From NCBI RefSeq assembly GCF_023656565.1, contig NZ_JAMOKG010000002.1:253619-317618 (forward strand): a DNA stretch of 64,000 nt, given 5' to 3'. This document shows positions 1 to 7,922 of the stretch, piece by piece (the first letter of the stretch is position 1; each line of letters begins with the position of its first letter). The notes below the pieces were generated by a model. The model saw nothing but the letters and a program-made list of their open reading frames with translations, was not told where the DNA came from and did not search any database. The stretch is from Flavobacterium tyrosinilyticum. GTDB lineage: Bacteria > Bacteroidota > Bacteroidia > Flavobacteriales > Flavobacteriaceae. A program made the position numbers and the translations under genes.

Positions 1-134
1 AATCAAAAATCAAAAATCAAAAATCAAAAATCAAAAATCAAAAATCAAAAATCAAAAATCAAAAATCAAAAATCAAAAATCAAAAATCAAAAATCAAAAA
101 TCAAAAATCAAAAATCAAAAATCAAAAATCAAAA
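1..134. repeat. Perfect heptanucleotide tandem array (AATCAAA)n
   Basis: The 7-bp unit AATCAAA is repeated without interruption about 19 times and probably continues beyond the left edge of the window. Its right end lies inside the neighbouring methyltransferase gene: the last Phe codon and the TGA stop of that minus-strand gene are read from array sequence. A 7-bp unit is not a multiple of three, but the stop sits at the array edge, so copy-number change would not alter the protein. No other gene is visible here. Confidence 0.95.
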
Positions 135-917
135 CCCTCTTTGTCTTTTAGCTTCGAAAATTAAAATTGCAGCAGCAACAGAAACATTCATGCTGTCGAT
201 TTCTCCTTGCATTGGGATAATAATGTTTTGAGTTGCTTCGTCACGCCATTGCTGAGTTAAACCAGTTGCTTCTGTACCAACGACCAAAGCGGTTGGTGTT
301 GTGAAGTTTTGAGTATGATATGAAGTTGAATTTTGTAAAGTTGCACTGTAGAAATTGATCTTTTTTTCTTTCAAAAAAGCAATAATTTCCTCAGATGTTC
401 CTGTTGCGATTTGGTTGGTAAAAAGACATCCAACGCTAGAACGAACAATATTCGGATTGTATAAATCGCTTTTCGGATTGGCGATTAAAACAGCGTCTAA
501 ATTGGCTGCATCTGCAGTTCGTAAAACGGCACCAATATTTCCTGGTTTTTCTAAAGATTCTACCACTAAAATCAATGGATTATCTGATAATTTTAAATCT
601 GATAATTTTAATGATTTGGTTCTCGCTACCGCTAAAATTCCTTCTGTAGTATCACGATAAGCCAATTTTTGATAAACCTCTTTATTGATTTCTATGATTT
701 GAAAAGAATTTTGAATTAGTTTATCGATTTCCGATTCAGAAACTAATTCGGGTAAAAACAAAATCGTTTCGATTTCGTAACCGCCTTTTATGGCTAAAGA
801 AATTTCTCTTAAACCTTCAATCAAAAATGTTCCGGTTTGTTTTCTGGCTTTGGATTTTTCTTGAAGTAAAACCAAAGATTTGATAAACGGATTTTGAACT
901 GAAGTAATTTGTTTCAT
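129..917 (-). CDS. TrmH/SpoU-family RNA 2'-O-ribose methyltransferase
   Basis: A SAM-dependent methyltransferase of the SPOUT superfamily that should methylate a ribose 2'-OH in rRNA or tRNA in the cytoplasm. The 262 residues hold an N-terminal substrate-binding domain (about 5-95) and a SpoU methylase domain (about 112-255). The three family motifs are visible: GNIGAVLRT (126-134) with the conserved Asn and Arg, LVVGTEATGL (211-220), and IPMQGEIDSMNVSVAA (234-249) forming the trefoil-knot SAM site. Length is normal. The start is the ATG immediately after a five-octamer ladder and an A-run; the stop codon lies in the heptamer array. The exact RNA target cannot be told from sequence; RlmB or TrmH-like paralogues are all possible. 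Confidence 0.9.
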   Translation of the reverse strand: MKQITSVQNPFIKSLVLLQEKSKARKQTGTFLIEGLREISLAIKGGYEIETILFLPELVSESEIDKLIQNSFQIIEINKEVYQKLAYRDTTEGILAVARTKSLKLSDLKLSDNPLILVVESLEKPGNIGAVLRTADAANLDAVLIANPKSDLYNPNIVRSSVGCLFTNQIATGTSEEIIAFLKEKKINFYSATLQNSTSYHTQNFTTPTALVVGTEATGLTQQWRDEATQNIIIPMQGEIDSMNVSVAAAILIFEAKRQRGF

Positions 918-918
918 T

Positions 919-958
919 TTTTTAAGCGACTAAGATTCTAAGGCGCTAAGGTACTGAG
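919..958 (-). repeat. Five-octamer ladder directly upstream of the TrmH-family start
   Basis: Read on the minus strand, five 8-bp words follow one another in strict register: CTCAGTAC, CTTAGCGC, CTTAGAAT, CTTAGTCG and CTTAAAAA. One base later comes the ATG of the methyltransferase. The same 40-bp architecture stands before the genes starting at 9804 and 27266. Confidence 0.85.
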
Positions 959-968
959 TTTTTTTCTT

Positions 969-1097
969 CCTGCAAGGTTTTTAAAACCTTGTAGGTATAG
1001 CAATAAAGTTTCTTTTGCCACGAATTGCAATAATTTTTCGCCACAGATTAAAGAGATTCTCACAGATTAAATCATTTTTAATCCCTTAATCTGTGGC
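969..1097. repeat. Two palindromic intergenic elements
   Basis: First element: arms 969-981 and 983-995 (CCTGCAAGGTTTT against AAAACCTTGTAGG), a REP-like hairpin. Second element: arms 1040-1053 and 1085-1097 (GCCACAGATTAAAG against CTTAATCTGTGGC) with an internal copy of CACAGATTAAA at about 1070. A related GCCACAGATTAAA hairpin lies at 4861-4931. No gene is seen in the 257-bp spacer. A fragment at about 1147 (CTATCGCTCGGG) resembles the reverse complement of part of the element at 27801. Confidence 0.75.
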
Positions 1098-1174
1098 AAA
1101 ACAAAATAGAAATTCGTAAAAATTAATGCAATTACTTTGCCTATTCACTATCGCTCGGGTCGTTGCTGGAAAAA

Positions 1175-2260
1175 TTATTTCTCGAAAACTTCTTTAATCT
1201 CAGTTTCTACAGGATGATCCGTTTTGAAATTATATCCCATAATTTTTGCTAAAGTTTGAGCAAATTGTTTTTGGTAAACTTGAGAATCGGTTTTGATTTC
1301 ACCTTTTGGAGCAATTTCTGGTCCCATTGTGGCGAACCAAATTTCTGAGGCACCTGGAACATCAGAACCGTGATCGGTCCATTGCGTTTTTACTTTGTCA
1401 CCGCGTCCGTGATCGACTGTTATGAAAAGAGTTGTTTTGTTTTTGTATTGCGGATCATTTTGAACAAAATTCCAGATTTCCTGAATCCATTTATCGACTT
1501 GATTGGCTGCATCCAGATACGAACGATATTGTGCGTGATGTGCCCATTCATCGGTTTCTCCATATGCAATGTAAAGTACTTTTGGTTTTTTAGTTTTCAA
1601 TTCATCTAAAGCTTGATAATGCGTAAAAACATCTAAGCATTCATCCATGTGAAAGGGTTTATATGAATTATCACGCATTTCATTTAATAAATGCTGAGCT
1701 GCTGTTGGTTTGTTTCCACCCACTTTGTCAAAGGCTGAAATTACAGGAAATCCGCCTCTTTCTTCATTTAAAATTCGGTCAAAAGCATCCCACGCGCCAA
1801 AAGCGGCAACTTTTCCTTTAAATTTAGACTGCTGATTTAAAAATTCCAGAACATTCACATTTGGATTGGCTTTATAGCTGTTTGAATTGACTTTTAAATC
1901 TACATTTCCAGTCATAATTTCGCTATAACCAGGATAACTAAACCAGTACGGATTGGCAACATCAACTTTATTCCCTAAATCTCTATTTCCATAAATCTGA
2001 CCTTTCGAAGCGATTTCAGACCAGAAAAAAGGCATTAGTTTTTTACGAGCTTCTTTGACATTGGCATCACTATATTTTTTATAAATGTAAGCGCTGTCTC
2101 CTTGATTGAATTTTTTGTCATTGGCAATCGCAGGATCAATTCCTTTAAAAACTTCCTGCCACCTAAAACCATCTGTAGTGATAATAATGATGTTTTCTGT
2201 CTTTTGGGCTTGAGATTGAATGCTTAATAAGATGAACAGAAATAGAATTGCTTTTTTCAT
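1175..2260 (-). CDS. Secreted alkaline-phosphatase-superfamily protein
   Basis: 361 residues with a Sec signal peptide (about 1-18, ending QSQAQ), so exported to the periplasm or beyond. The mature part has the metal-dependent hydrolase fold of the type I phosphodiesterase/alkaline phosphatase superfamily. The opening IIIITTDGFRWQEVF gives a metal Asp (D30) and candidate Thr nucleophile, and TDEWAHHAQY and FITVDHGRGD supply the Asp/His metal ligands expected in the second half. The length is short for a sulfatase. The substrate (phosphodiester, phosphomonoester or sulfate) cannot be decided. It is monocistronic, between two repeat-bearing spacers. Confidence 0.75.
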   Translation of the reverse strand: MKKAILFLFILLSIQSQAQKTENIIIITTDGFRWQEVFKGIDPAIANDKKFNQGDSAYIYKKYSDANVKEARKKLMPFFWSEIASKGQIYGNRDLGNKVDVANPYWFSYPGYSEIMTGNVDLKVNSNSYKANPNVNVLEFLNQQSKFKGKVAAFGAWDAFDRILNEERGGFPVISAFDKVGGNKPTAAQHLLNEMRDNSYKPFHMDECLDVFTHYQALDELKTKKPKVLYIAYGETDEWAHHAQYRSYLDAANQVDKWIQEIWNFVQNDPQYKNKTTLFITVDHGRGDKVKTQWTDHGSDVPGASEIWFATMGPEIAPKGEIKTDSQVYQKQFAQTLAKIMGYNFKTDHPVETEIKEVFEK

Positions 2261-2366
2261 TTTTTATCTGTTTTTATGTTATTATTTTCTTTCAAAACTA
2301 ATTTAATAAAAGAGATAATAGTAAAGCCAATCTTTAAAATAACCATAAGTTAACAGATAAACATGG

Positions 2367-3698
2367 CTATAGAATCCCTCTTGATTTAATCTCCAAATAC
2401 TTATTAATGGCGTCAAGCGTAAGATTTTCTGGCTGTGTCAATACCGAATGAATTCCGTATTTCTTTAATTCGTTTACGATCAGTCGTTTTTCGAACATGA
2501 ATTTTTCCGCGATAACTTTGTCGTAAACTTCCTGAATTGTTGCTGTCTTTTTATTGATGATGGAATTCAGTTCTGTGTTTTGAAAGAAAACCACAACCAA
2601 TAAATGGCTTTTGGCAATTCCTTTTAAATAAGGTAATTGACGATTTAGACCATCCATTGTTTCAAAATTGGTGTATAGAATGATCAAACTTCTTTGATTG
2701 ATATTTTTTTTAATGTCAACATACAATCGGCTGTAATCACTTTCAAAAAAATCGGTTTTTACATTGTATAAAGTTTCAAGGATTTTCTGCATTTGCGAGC
2801 CTCTTCTTTCAGCAAAAACTCGATTTTCTACTTTTTTAGAAAAAGAAAAAAGACCTGCTTTGTCTTGTTTTTTCAGAATCACATTCGATAAAACCAAGGA
2901 AGAATTAATGGCGTAATCTAATAAACTTAATCCGTCAAAAGGCATTTGCATGACGGGCCCTTTATCGATTGCCATATAAACCGATTGCGATTTTTCATCT
3001 TGAAACTGATTGACCATCAAGGAGTTTCTTTTTGCAGTCGCTTTCCAGTTCAGCGTTCTTAAATCGTCGCCTTGAACATATTCCTTAATCTGCTCAAACT
3101 CCATTGTGTGGCCAATTCGGCGTATTTTTTTGATTCCGTATTGAAATAAATTGTTTGAAAAAGCAATCAAATCATATTTTCTTAATTGAATGTAAGAAGG
3201 ATAGGTTGGAACCATTTGACCATTATCGAAAATAAATCTTCTAGAAATAAGTCTTAAAGGCGAAGAAACGTAAATGTTTAAAGAACCGAAATGGTATTCT
3301 CCGCGTTCTGTTGGACGAAGATCGTAACCAATTTCTTTTTGCGTGGCCGCTTTTATTGTTTTTTTTATTTTGAAGTCGCGAATCTGAAATTGAAACGGAA
3401 TTTCATCAATAATCTTAACCGAAATAGGAAAAGTATAATGATTTTTAAGATTTATTGTAATTGGATTTAAATCTCCGTTTGATAATTTTTCGGGCGTAAT
3501 TCTTTCTGCTTCAAGTCCTGTTCTGGATAAATATAAAAGTAAAATGTCAAGTCCTAAAAAAGTAACCAAGCCTAAAACCAACAGCCAAACTGCGTTATAC
3601 ATATTTGGAAAAATAAAGGCACAGATAAACAATCCTATAATGCCTATTAGCACATAGAAAAAGAAATTATTCAGATATAGGCTTTTTATGAATTTCAT
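2367..3698 (-). CDS. DUF58 domain-containing membrane protein
   Basis: 443 residues. Two membrane segments at the N-terminus (about 10-28 and 34-56) are followed by a large cytoplasmic part with the DUF58 signature GDDLRTLNWKATAKRN (about residues 210-226) and a von Willebrand A-like fold after it. It follows the MoxR ATPase gene with a 122-bp spacer on the same strand. MoxR-DUF58 pairs are a widespread chaperone-like module; in related systems the ATPase acts on or with the VWA/DUF58 partner, but no substrate is established for this branch. It is probably cotranscribed with the genes up to 7902. Confidence 0.88.
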   Translation of the reverse strand: MKFIKSLYLNNFFFYVLIGIIGLFICAFIFPNMYNAVWLLVLGLVTFLGLDILLLYLSRTGLEAERITPEKLSNGDLNPITINLKNHYTFPISVKIIDEIPFQFQIRDFKIKKTIKAATQKEIGYDLRPTERGEYHFGSLNIYVSSPLRLISRRFIFDNGQMVPTYPSYIQLRKYDLIAFSNNLFQYGIKKIRRIGHTMEFEQIKEYVQGDDLRTLNWKATAKRNSLMVNQFQDEKSQSVYMAIDKGPVMQMPFDGLSLLDYAINSSLVLSNVILKKQDKAGLFSFSKKVENRVFAERRGSQMQKILETLYNVKTDFFESDYSRLYVDIKKNINQRSLIILYTNFETMDGLNRQLPYLKGIAKSHLLVVVFFQNTELNSIINKKTATIQEVYDKVIAEKFMFEKRLIVNELKKYGIHSVLTQPENLTLDAINKYLEIKSRGIL

Positions 3699-3707
3699 CT
3701 TTTTGTT

Positions 3708-3825
3708 GTTTCAGGTTTCAAGTTTCAAGTTTCGCTTTGTCAGGCTGAGCGAAGTCGAAGCCTTATACGCCCTTTGACTTTGCTCAGGGAGACGAATAAT
3801 TAATAATTGACAATTGATAATTATC
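3708..3825. repeat. Composite spacer: heptamer ladders and a palindrome
   Basis: Four GTTTCAA-type heptamers occupy 3708-3735. A palindromic element of the type common in Flavobacteriia follows at about 3738-3790, with CTGAGCGAAGTC against GACTTTGCTCAG. Four heptamers of the form RAYAATT then run through 3795-3822. The MoxR stop codon (3821-3823) overlaps the end of this second ladder. Confidence 0.75.
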
Positions 3826-4834
3826 TAGGTATTTCTACTGTTTCGATAATCTGTTTAATGATTTCAGAGCTTGTAATTCCTTCCATTTCACGTTCTGGTG
3901 CTACAATCACACGATGCTGTAAAACTGGAATTGCCGCTTCTTTAATATCTTCAGGCGTAACAAAATCGCGTCCGCGGATTGCAGCAAAACCTTTTGAAGC
4001 GTTCAAAATAGCAATCGAAGCACGAGGCGAAGCTCCTAAATATAAAAAGGCATTTTCACGCGTATTTACTACAATTCGAGCAATGTATTCCAGTAAATTT
4101 TGTTCTACTCTAATTTGTTTTACCAAAGCTTGATATCCTTTGATTTCATCTCCAGAAAGAATCGTTTTGATGGCATCTAGCTTTCCGTGATCTTGTAAAG
4201 AATGTTCTCTTTGGATAATTAAAATCTCCTCATTCAATTTTGGATAATCAATCGTAATTTTAAAAAGAAAACGGTCCAATTGCGCTTCTGGCAAACGATA
4301 CGTTCCTTCTTGCTCTACAGGATTCTGAGTTGCAATTACCAAAAACGGAGCTTCTAATTGATAAGCAGAACCGTCAATTGTAATTTGGCGTTCTTCCATA
4401 ACTTCAAAAAGAGCAGCCTGTGTTTTTGCAGGAGCACGATTGATCTCATCAATTAAAATCAAATTAGAAAAAATTGGCCCTTTTTTGAATTCAAATTCTG
4501 AGTTTTTCAGATTGAAAATTGAAGTTCCTAAAATATCAGAAGGCATTAAATCTGGTGTAAACTGGATTCTGCTGAAGCCGATATTTAGAGTTTTAGCCAA
4601 TAATTTAGCCGTAATTGTTTTGGCAACTCCAGGAACACCTTCTAAAAGAACATGACCGTTTGATAAAATAGCCACCAAAAGTTGATCAACCATTTTGTGC
4701 TGACCAACAATTACCGTTTCTATTTCTTTCTTAATCGTGTTTACGTGTTCTAAAAGAGGCGCTAAGTTAATTCTCGTTTCAAAATTCACATTTTCGTTTG
4801 TGATTTCGCCTGATGTTGTATTGATGTCGTCCAT
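3821..4834 (-). CDS. MoxR-family AAA+ ATPase
   Basis: A MoxR/RavA-clade AAA+ ATPase, thought to act as a chaperone for a partner in its operon. Visible motifs are Walker A GVPGVAKT, Walker B LILIDEINRAP, sensor 1 ATQNPVEQEGTY and the arginine-rich PRASI element of the lid domain. I place the start at the ATG at 4834 (337 residues). A longer reading from a GTG at 4867 would begin inside a GCCACAGATTAAA hairpin repeat and add only a Lys/Asn-rich leader. The gene is upstream of DUF58 and downstream of DUF4350, DUF4129 and SpoIIM genes on the same strand. Family assignment is sure; the start is less so. Confidence 0.9.
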   Translation of the reverse strand: MDDINTTSGEITNENVNFETRINLAPLLEHVNTIKKEIETVIVGQHKMVDQLLVAILSNGHVLLEGVPGVAKTITAKLLAKTLNIGFSRIQFTPDLMPSDILGTSIFNLKNSEFEFKKGPIFSNLILIDEINRAPAKTQAALFEVMEERQITIDGSAYQLEAPFLVIATQNPVEQEGTYRLPEAQLDRFLFKITIDYPKLNEEILIIQREHSLQDHGKLDAIKTILSGDEIKGYQALVKQIRVEQNLLEYIARIVVNTRENAFLYLGASPRASIAILNASKGFAAIRGRDFVTPEDIKEAAIPVLQHRVIVAPEREMEGITSSEIIKQIIETVEIPR

Positions 4835-4860
4835 AATTTGGTCTGTTATTTTATTTTTTT

Positions 4861-4931
4861 TTGCCACAGATTAAAATGATTAAAGTAGATTATTTTTATA
4901 AAATTATTTTAATCCTTTTAATCGGTGGCAA
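4861..4931. repeat. Inverted repeat with GATTAAA words
   Basis: The left arm begins GCCACAGATTAAAATG and the right arm ends CTTTTAATCGGTGGC. The word GATTAAA recurs every 9-10 bp in the left arm and TTTTAATC every 9 bp in the right. It fills the spacer between the DUF4350 stop and the MoxR start and is a relative of the element at 1040-1097. Confidence 0.75.
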
Positions 4932-4937
4932 ACTATT

Positions 4938-6143
4938 TTAGTTAATGAAAATCTTTTCTATTGCTTTGTTTAGTCTAAGGAGGTCTTCTTCCAGACTTCC
5001 GTGATAACTATTTCGGTGATCATTAATTAACTGCACCAAGTCTCGAATATCTTTTTCGTCTTTTCCTGTTTTGTAATGCAATTTGGTTATAAAATCGTCA
5101 TCGAGTTTGGTGGTATCCAGCAAATAATCGGTTCTTATTTTTTCTAAAAAGTAAATAATCTTTTTATCAATAATATTGGTGTGATCGCCTTCTTGATAAT
5201 ATAAATTTCCAACTGTTTTAGTAAAGTCAACGGTTAAATTCTGTAACGGTTTTATAATTGGAACAATGCGCTGTTTTCGTTTTGCATTGAAAATCATAAA
5301 AATAAGAATTCCGATTAAACCTAAATACCAAGCCGATTTTAAAGCGGGCTGACTCCAGATATATCGCAGCGGAGAACTTGAAATTCGTTGGTCGTTAAAG
5401 CTTTTATTGTACCAAAAAATATTTCCTTTCGGAATGTACGAAGCTAGATTCTCGGTGTACTGATAATAATCTTTTTTCAGCAGATTATAATTGGTAAAAG
5501 CTACTGGCTGCGTGTGCAGATAGAGATAACCATTTTTATAAGGCACTTCAATAAAATTGACTTGTCTTTTGTTTTTAGTACTGTTTTGATAGCCTAAAAC
5601 TTTGGTGTTTAAAGTGTCTATTTTTGAAAAGTAATCGCTTAACCCTGTATTAAGAGTATATTTTTTAGAGTTTACTTTTTTATTTGCCATCCAAACCGAA
5701 ACGCTGTCAACGGGCATAAAATCGGTTTTTAATTCGATTTTTAAAGAATCCAGCAATACTTTCGGAAATACTTTCATGCTTAGAAAAGCATTATTTCCGT
5801 GAGAAACAAAATATAAAATTTCTTTCATTGACTGCTCGTCAATATTATTAACTTCAGAAATGTTAACAAAAGTTCCTTTTATTTTATACGTTTCTACATT
5901 CTCTCTTGCATCATATTGAGAATCTAGGTATTCGTATGGAGTTTGTGTCGAAATTCTTTCTACTTTCTGTTTAAAAAGGCCGTCTGCTTCATGATCAAAA
6001 ATGTATAAACCAAACGGAATTTTATCATCAACAGAGTACGTAGGAGTCCAGTCAATAGGTTTTGGCTGTCCTTTGTCTACTAATAATGTTATTCCGAAAA
6101 TTAAAACCAGAATAGCAATGTATATTTTAACTTTATTATCCAT
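4938..6143 (-). CDS. DUF4350 domain-containing membrane protein
   Basis: 401 residues from the ATG at 6143 (a TTG six bases upstream is the alternative). One N-terminal membrane segment (about 5-22) is followed by an extracytoplasmic DUF4350-type domain resembling a class I glutamine-amidotransferase/GldG-like fold. A second membrane segment (around 285, SAWYLGLIGILIFMIF) precedes a cytoplasmic tail of about 115 residues. The start overlaps the DUF4129 stop by 8 bp, so translation is probably coupled. Its role within the MoxR-DUF58 module is unknown. Confidence 0.8.
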   Translation of the reverse strand: MDNKVKIYIAILVLIFGITLLVDKGQPKPIDWTPTYSVDDKIPFGLYIFDHEADGLFKQKVERISTQTPYEYLDSQYDARENVETYKIKGTFVNISEVNNIDEQSMKEILYFVSHGNNAFLSMKVFPKVLLDSLKIELKTDFMPVDSVSVWMANKKVNSKKYTLNTGLSDYFSKIDTLNTKVLGYQNSTKNKRQVNFIEVPYKNGYLYLHTQPVAFTNYNLLKKDYYQYTENLASYIPKGNIFWYNKSFNDQRISSSPLRYIWSQPALKSAWYLGLIGILIFMIFNAKRKQRIVPIIKPLQNLTVDFTKTVGNLYYQEGDHTNIIDKKIIYFLEKIRTDYLLDTTKLDDDFITKLHYKTGKDEKDIRDLVQLINDHRNSYHGSLEEDLLRLNKAIEKIFIN

Positions 6144-6912
6144 TGCCAAAGGTTTTTAATGCTTTTTTAAATCTGTTTTCAGTCTTTCTAAATGTTACGT
6201 CATCAATTTCAAATTCGCCGTACCAAATATAATTGTACAAATAAGAAAGATAGGTGAACTCTTCCTTATGAGTAGGGTTGTACAATTCGTACAAATAATC
6301 AGAATTGGTTTTTTCGATATCCCATTCAATGTAATTATTCTGCGCCATTACCTTTAAAAGCCATAAATAATAATATCGAATTGCAATTCTTCTTTCGCCC
6401 GCCTCAATGCTTTCTTTAATAAGTTTTTCAAAATCTAAAAGATGAATGTTTTTCTCGGCATCAGAATAAAACAAGGTTTTTTTGTTGGAATTTTTTCCAA
6501 AAATCCATCTTCCTTCTTGTTTGGTTAAGGCTTTTGCAATAAAATAAATCAAAACAATTACGACCAAAACAGCAATTATTCTGAATAAAATAACAACAAA
6601 ATTCAGCGATGTTTTTACGCTGCTAAAATTAAACAAATTAAAAATTTGTCTTGCCAGCCAATGCTTAAAGTGATCCCACCAGTTTTTTTCGGGAGCTTTG
6701 TATTCGTAAATAAATTCTTTATCGGTGTATTTTTTCTTGAAATTTTTTTCAAAATGTCTGGCTTCTACAGTGCCAGAGTCTACTTGAATATCTTTTTCGG
6801 TATATTTAATTGCAGTAATTTTTGGAGGATCTTCAGTAATAGGAATAGAATCCTGAGCCTGAGAAATACCACAGCACAAAAGAAAATATAAAATAAATAA
6901 TAATCTTGTCAT
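6136..6912 (-). CDS. DUF4129 domain-containing membrane protein
   Basis: 258 residues. A signal peptide (1-19, ending ISQAQ) or signal anchor precedes a periplasmic stretch, one membrane helix (about 103-128, rich in Val/Ile) and a cytoplasmic C-terminal domain. That domain has the Arg/Tyr-rich DUF4129 pattern (GERRIAIRYYYLWLLK). DUF4129 is known as the C-terminal partner domain of transglutaminase-like membrane proteins and as a stand-alone protein beside MoxR and DUF58. It lies 9 bp after the SpoIIM-like gene and overlaps the DUF4350 gene, firmly inside the operon. Confidence 0.8.
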   Translation of the reverse strand: MTRLLFILYFLLCCGISQAQDSIPITEDPPKITAIKYTEKDIQVDSGTVEARHFEKNFKKKYTDKEFIYEYKAPEKNWWDHFKHWLARQIFNLFNFSSVKTSLNFVVILFRIIAVLVVIVLIYFIAKALTKQEGRWIFGKNSNKKTLFYSDAEKNIHLLDFEKLIKESIEAGERRIAIRYYYLWLLKVMAQNNYIEWDIEKTNSDYLYELYNPTHKEEFTYLSYLYNYIWYGEFEIDDVTFRKTENRFKKALKTFGNG

Positions 6913-6921
6913 TACTTGGTC

Positions 6922-7902
6922 TTAAAGTTTTTCGGCGGTTAAAGAATGAATTTTTTTGTGTACAATGAAAGGGTATATCAAGTAATAAAATGAAATTATT
7001 GCAAGCGTAAACAAGATAATAAAACTGCTTAACCAATTGGGCATATCGATAGAATATCTGGTAATAAAACCTTCTAAAAATCCTGCGCTTATCGTAAAAG
7101 GAAAAGTACTTAAGAATATTTTGAAGCTATTTTTGAAACCAATTTTAAAAGAATTCATTCTCGAAAAAGTTTTAGGAAATAGGATAGAAGCGCCTAAAAT
7201 AAACCCCGCAGTTGTTTCGATTACAATTGCAAAAATTTCCATAGAACCATGAATCCAAATTCCTCGAACACTTTTCCAGAAAACGCCCTGTTCGTAGAAA
7301 AAATATTGAAAAGAACCTAACATGATACAGTTTTGAAGAAAAACATTGAAAGTTCCTATTCCGGCAAAAATACCATAGAAATAACATTTGGCGCCTACAA
7401 ATAGGTTGTTTACAGTGATTCCTATAAAACTTCCCCAATTACTGCCCGAACCATATACGGCCATCGGATTGCCCTTTTTAATATTTTCTAAAGTCATATT
7501 GACATATTCGTCACCTAATATCAGACGTACAAAATCACGATCGTATCGAGCCGAAAGAACTCCGATTGAAACGGTAACAAAAAACAAAACAAAAGCATAT
7601 ACCAAATACCTTCTGTATTCGTAGACCAATAAAGGAACTTCGATTTTAAAGAAATCTATAACACGATTCTGGTCTGTGCGTTTGGTTTTATAAATCTTTT
7701 GATAAATCTGAGAAGCAAGATGATTGAGATATACAACCGTTTTACTTTTAGGGTAATACGTTTGCGCATACGATAAATCATTCATCATTTGAATGTACAA
7801 ATTAGCTAATTCATCAGGATTTTTTTTAGCTTTACCAAAAATTGCCAGCTCAAACTCGAGCCATTTTTCTCTGTTTTGTTTTATAAAGGCGATTTCTCTC
7901 AT
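6922..7902 (-). CDS. SpoIIM-family (DUF95) integral membrane protein
   Basis: 326 residues. A soluble N-terminal helical part (about 1-95) is followed by some six membrane segments. The family-typical IHGSMEIFAIVIE (HG..E) lies in the second half. SpoIIM is named after a sporulation protein, but in Bacteroidota the family occurs with RDD, DUF4129 and MoxR genes and has nothing to do with spores. This is the first gene of the leftward operon, and the RDD gene starts 20 bp away in the opposite direction. Confidence 0.85.
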   Translation of the reverse strand: MREIAFIKQNREKWLEFELAIFGKAKKNPDELANLYIQMMNDLSYAQTYYPKSKTVVYLNHLASQIYQKIYKTKRTDQNRVIDFFKIEVPLLVYEYRRYLVYAFVLFFVTVSIGVLSARYDRDFVRLILGDEYVNMTLENIKKGNPMAVYGSGSNWGSFIGITVNNLFVGAKCYFYGIFAGIGTFNVFLQNCIMLGSFQYFFYEQGVFWKSVRGIWIHGSMEIFAIVIETTAGFILGASILFPKTFSRMNSFKIGFKNSFKIFLSTFPFTISAGFLEGFITRYSIDMPNWLSSFIILFTLAIISFYYLIYPFIVHKKIHSLTAEKL

Positions 7903-7922
7903 TGTAGGCTAAAATATGAAAT

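Noticed and set aside
1..134. CRISPR array
   Set aside because: The unit is 7 bp with no spacers and no cas gene is present.
4835..4867. GTG start of the MoxR gene
   Set aside because: The codon belongs to a repeated hairpin element; the ATG at 4834 follows an A-rich leader like other starts here.
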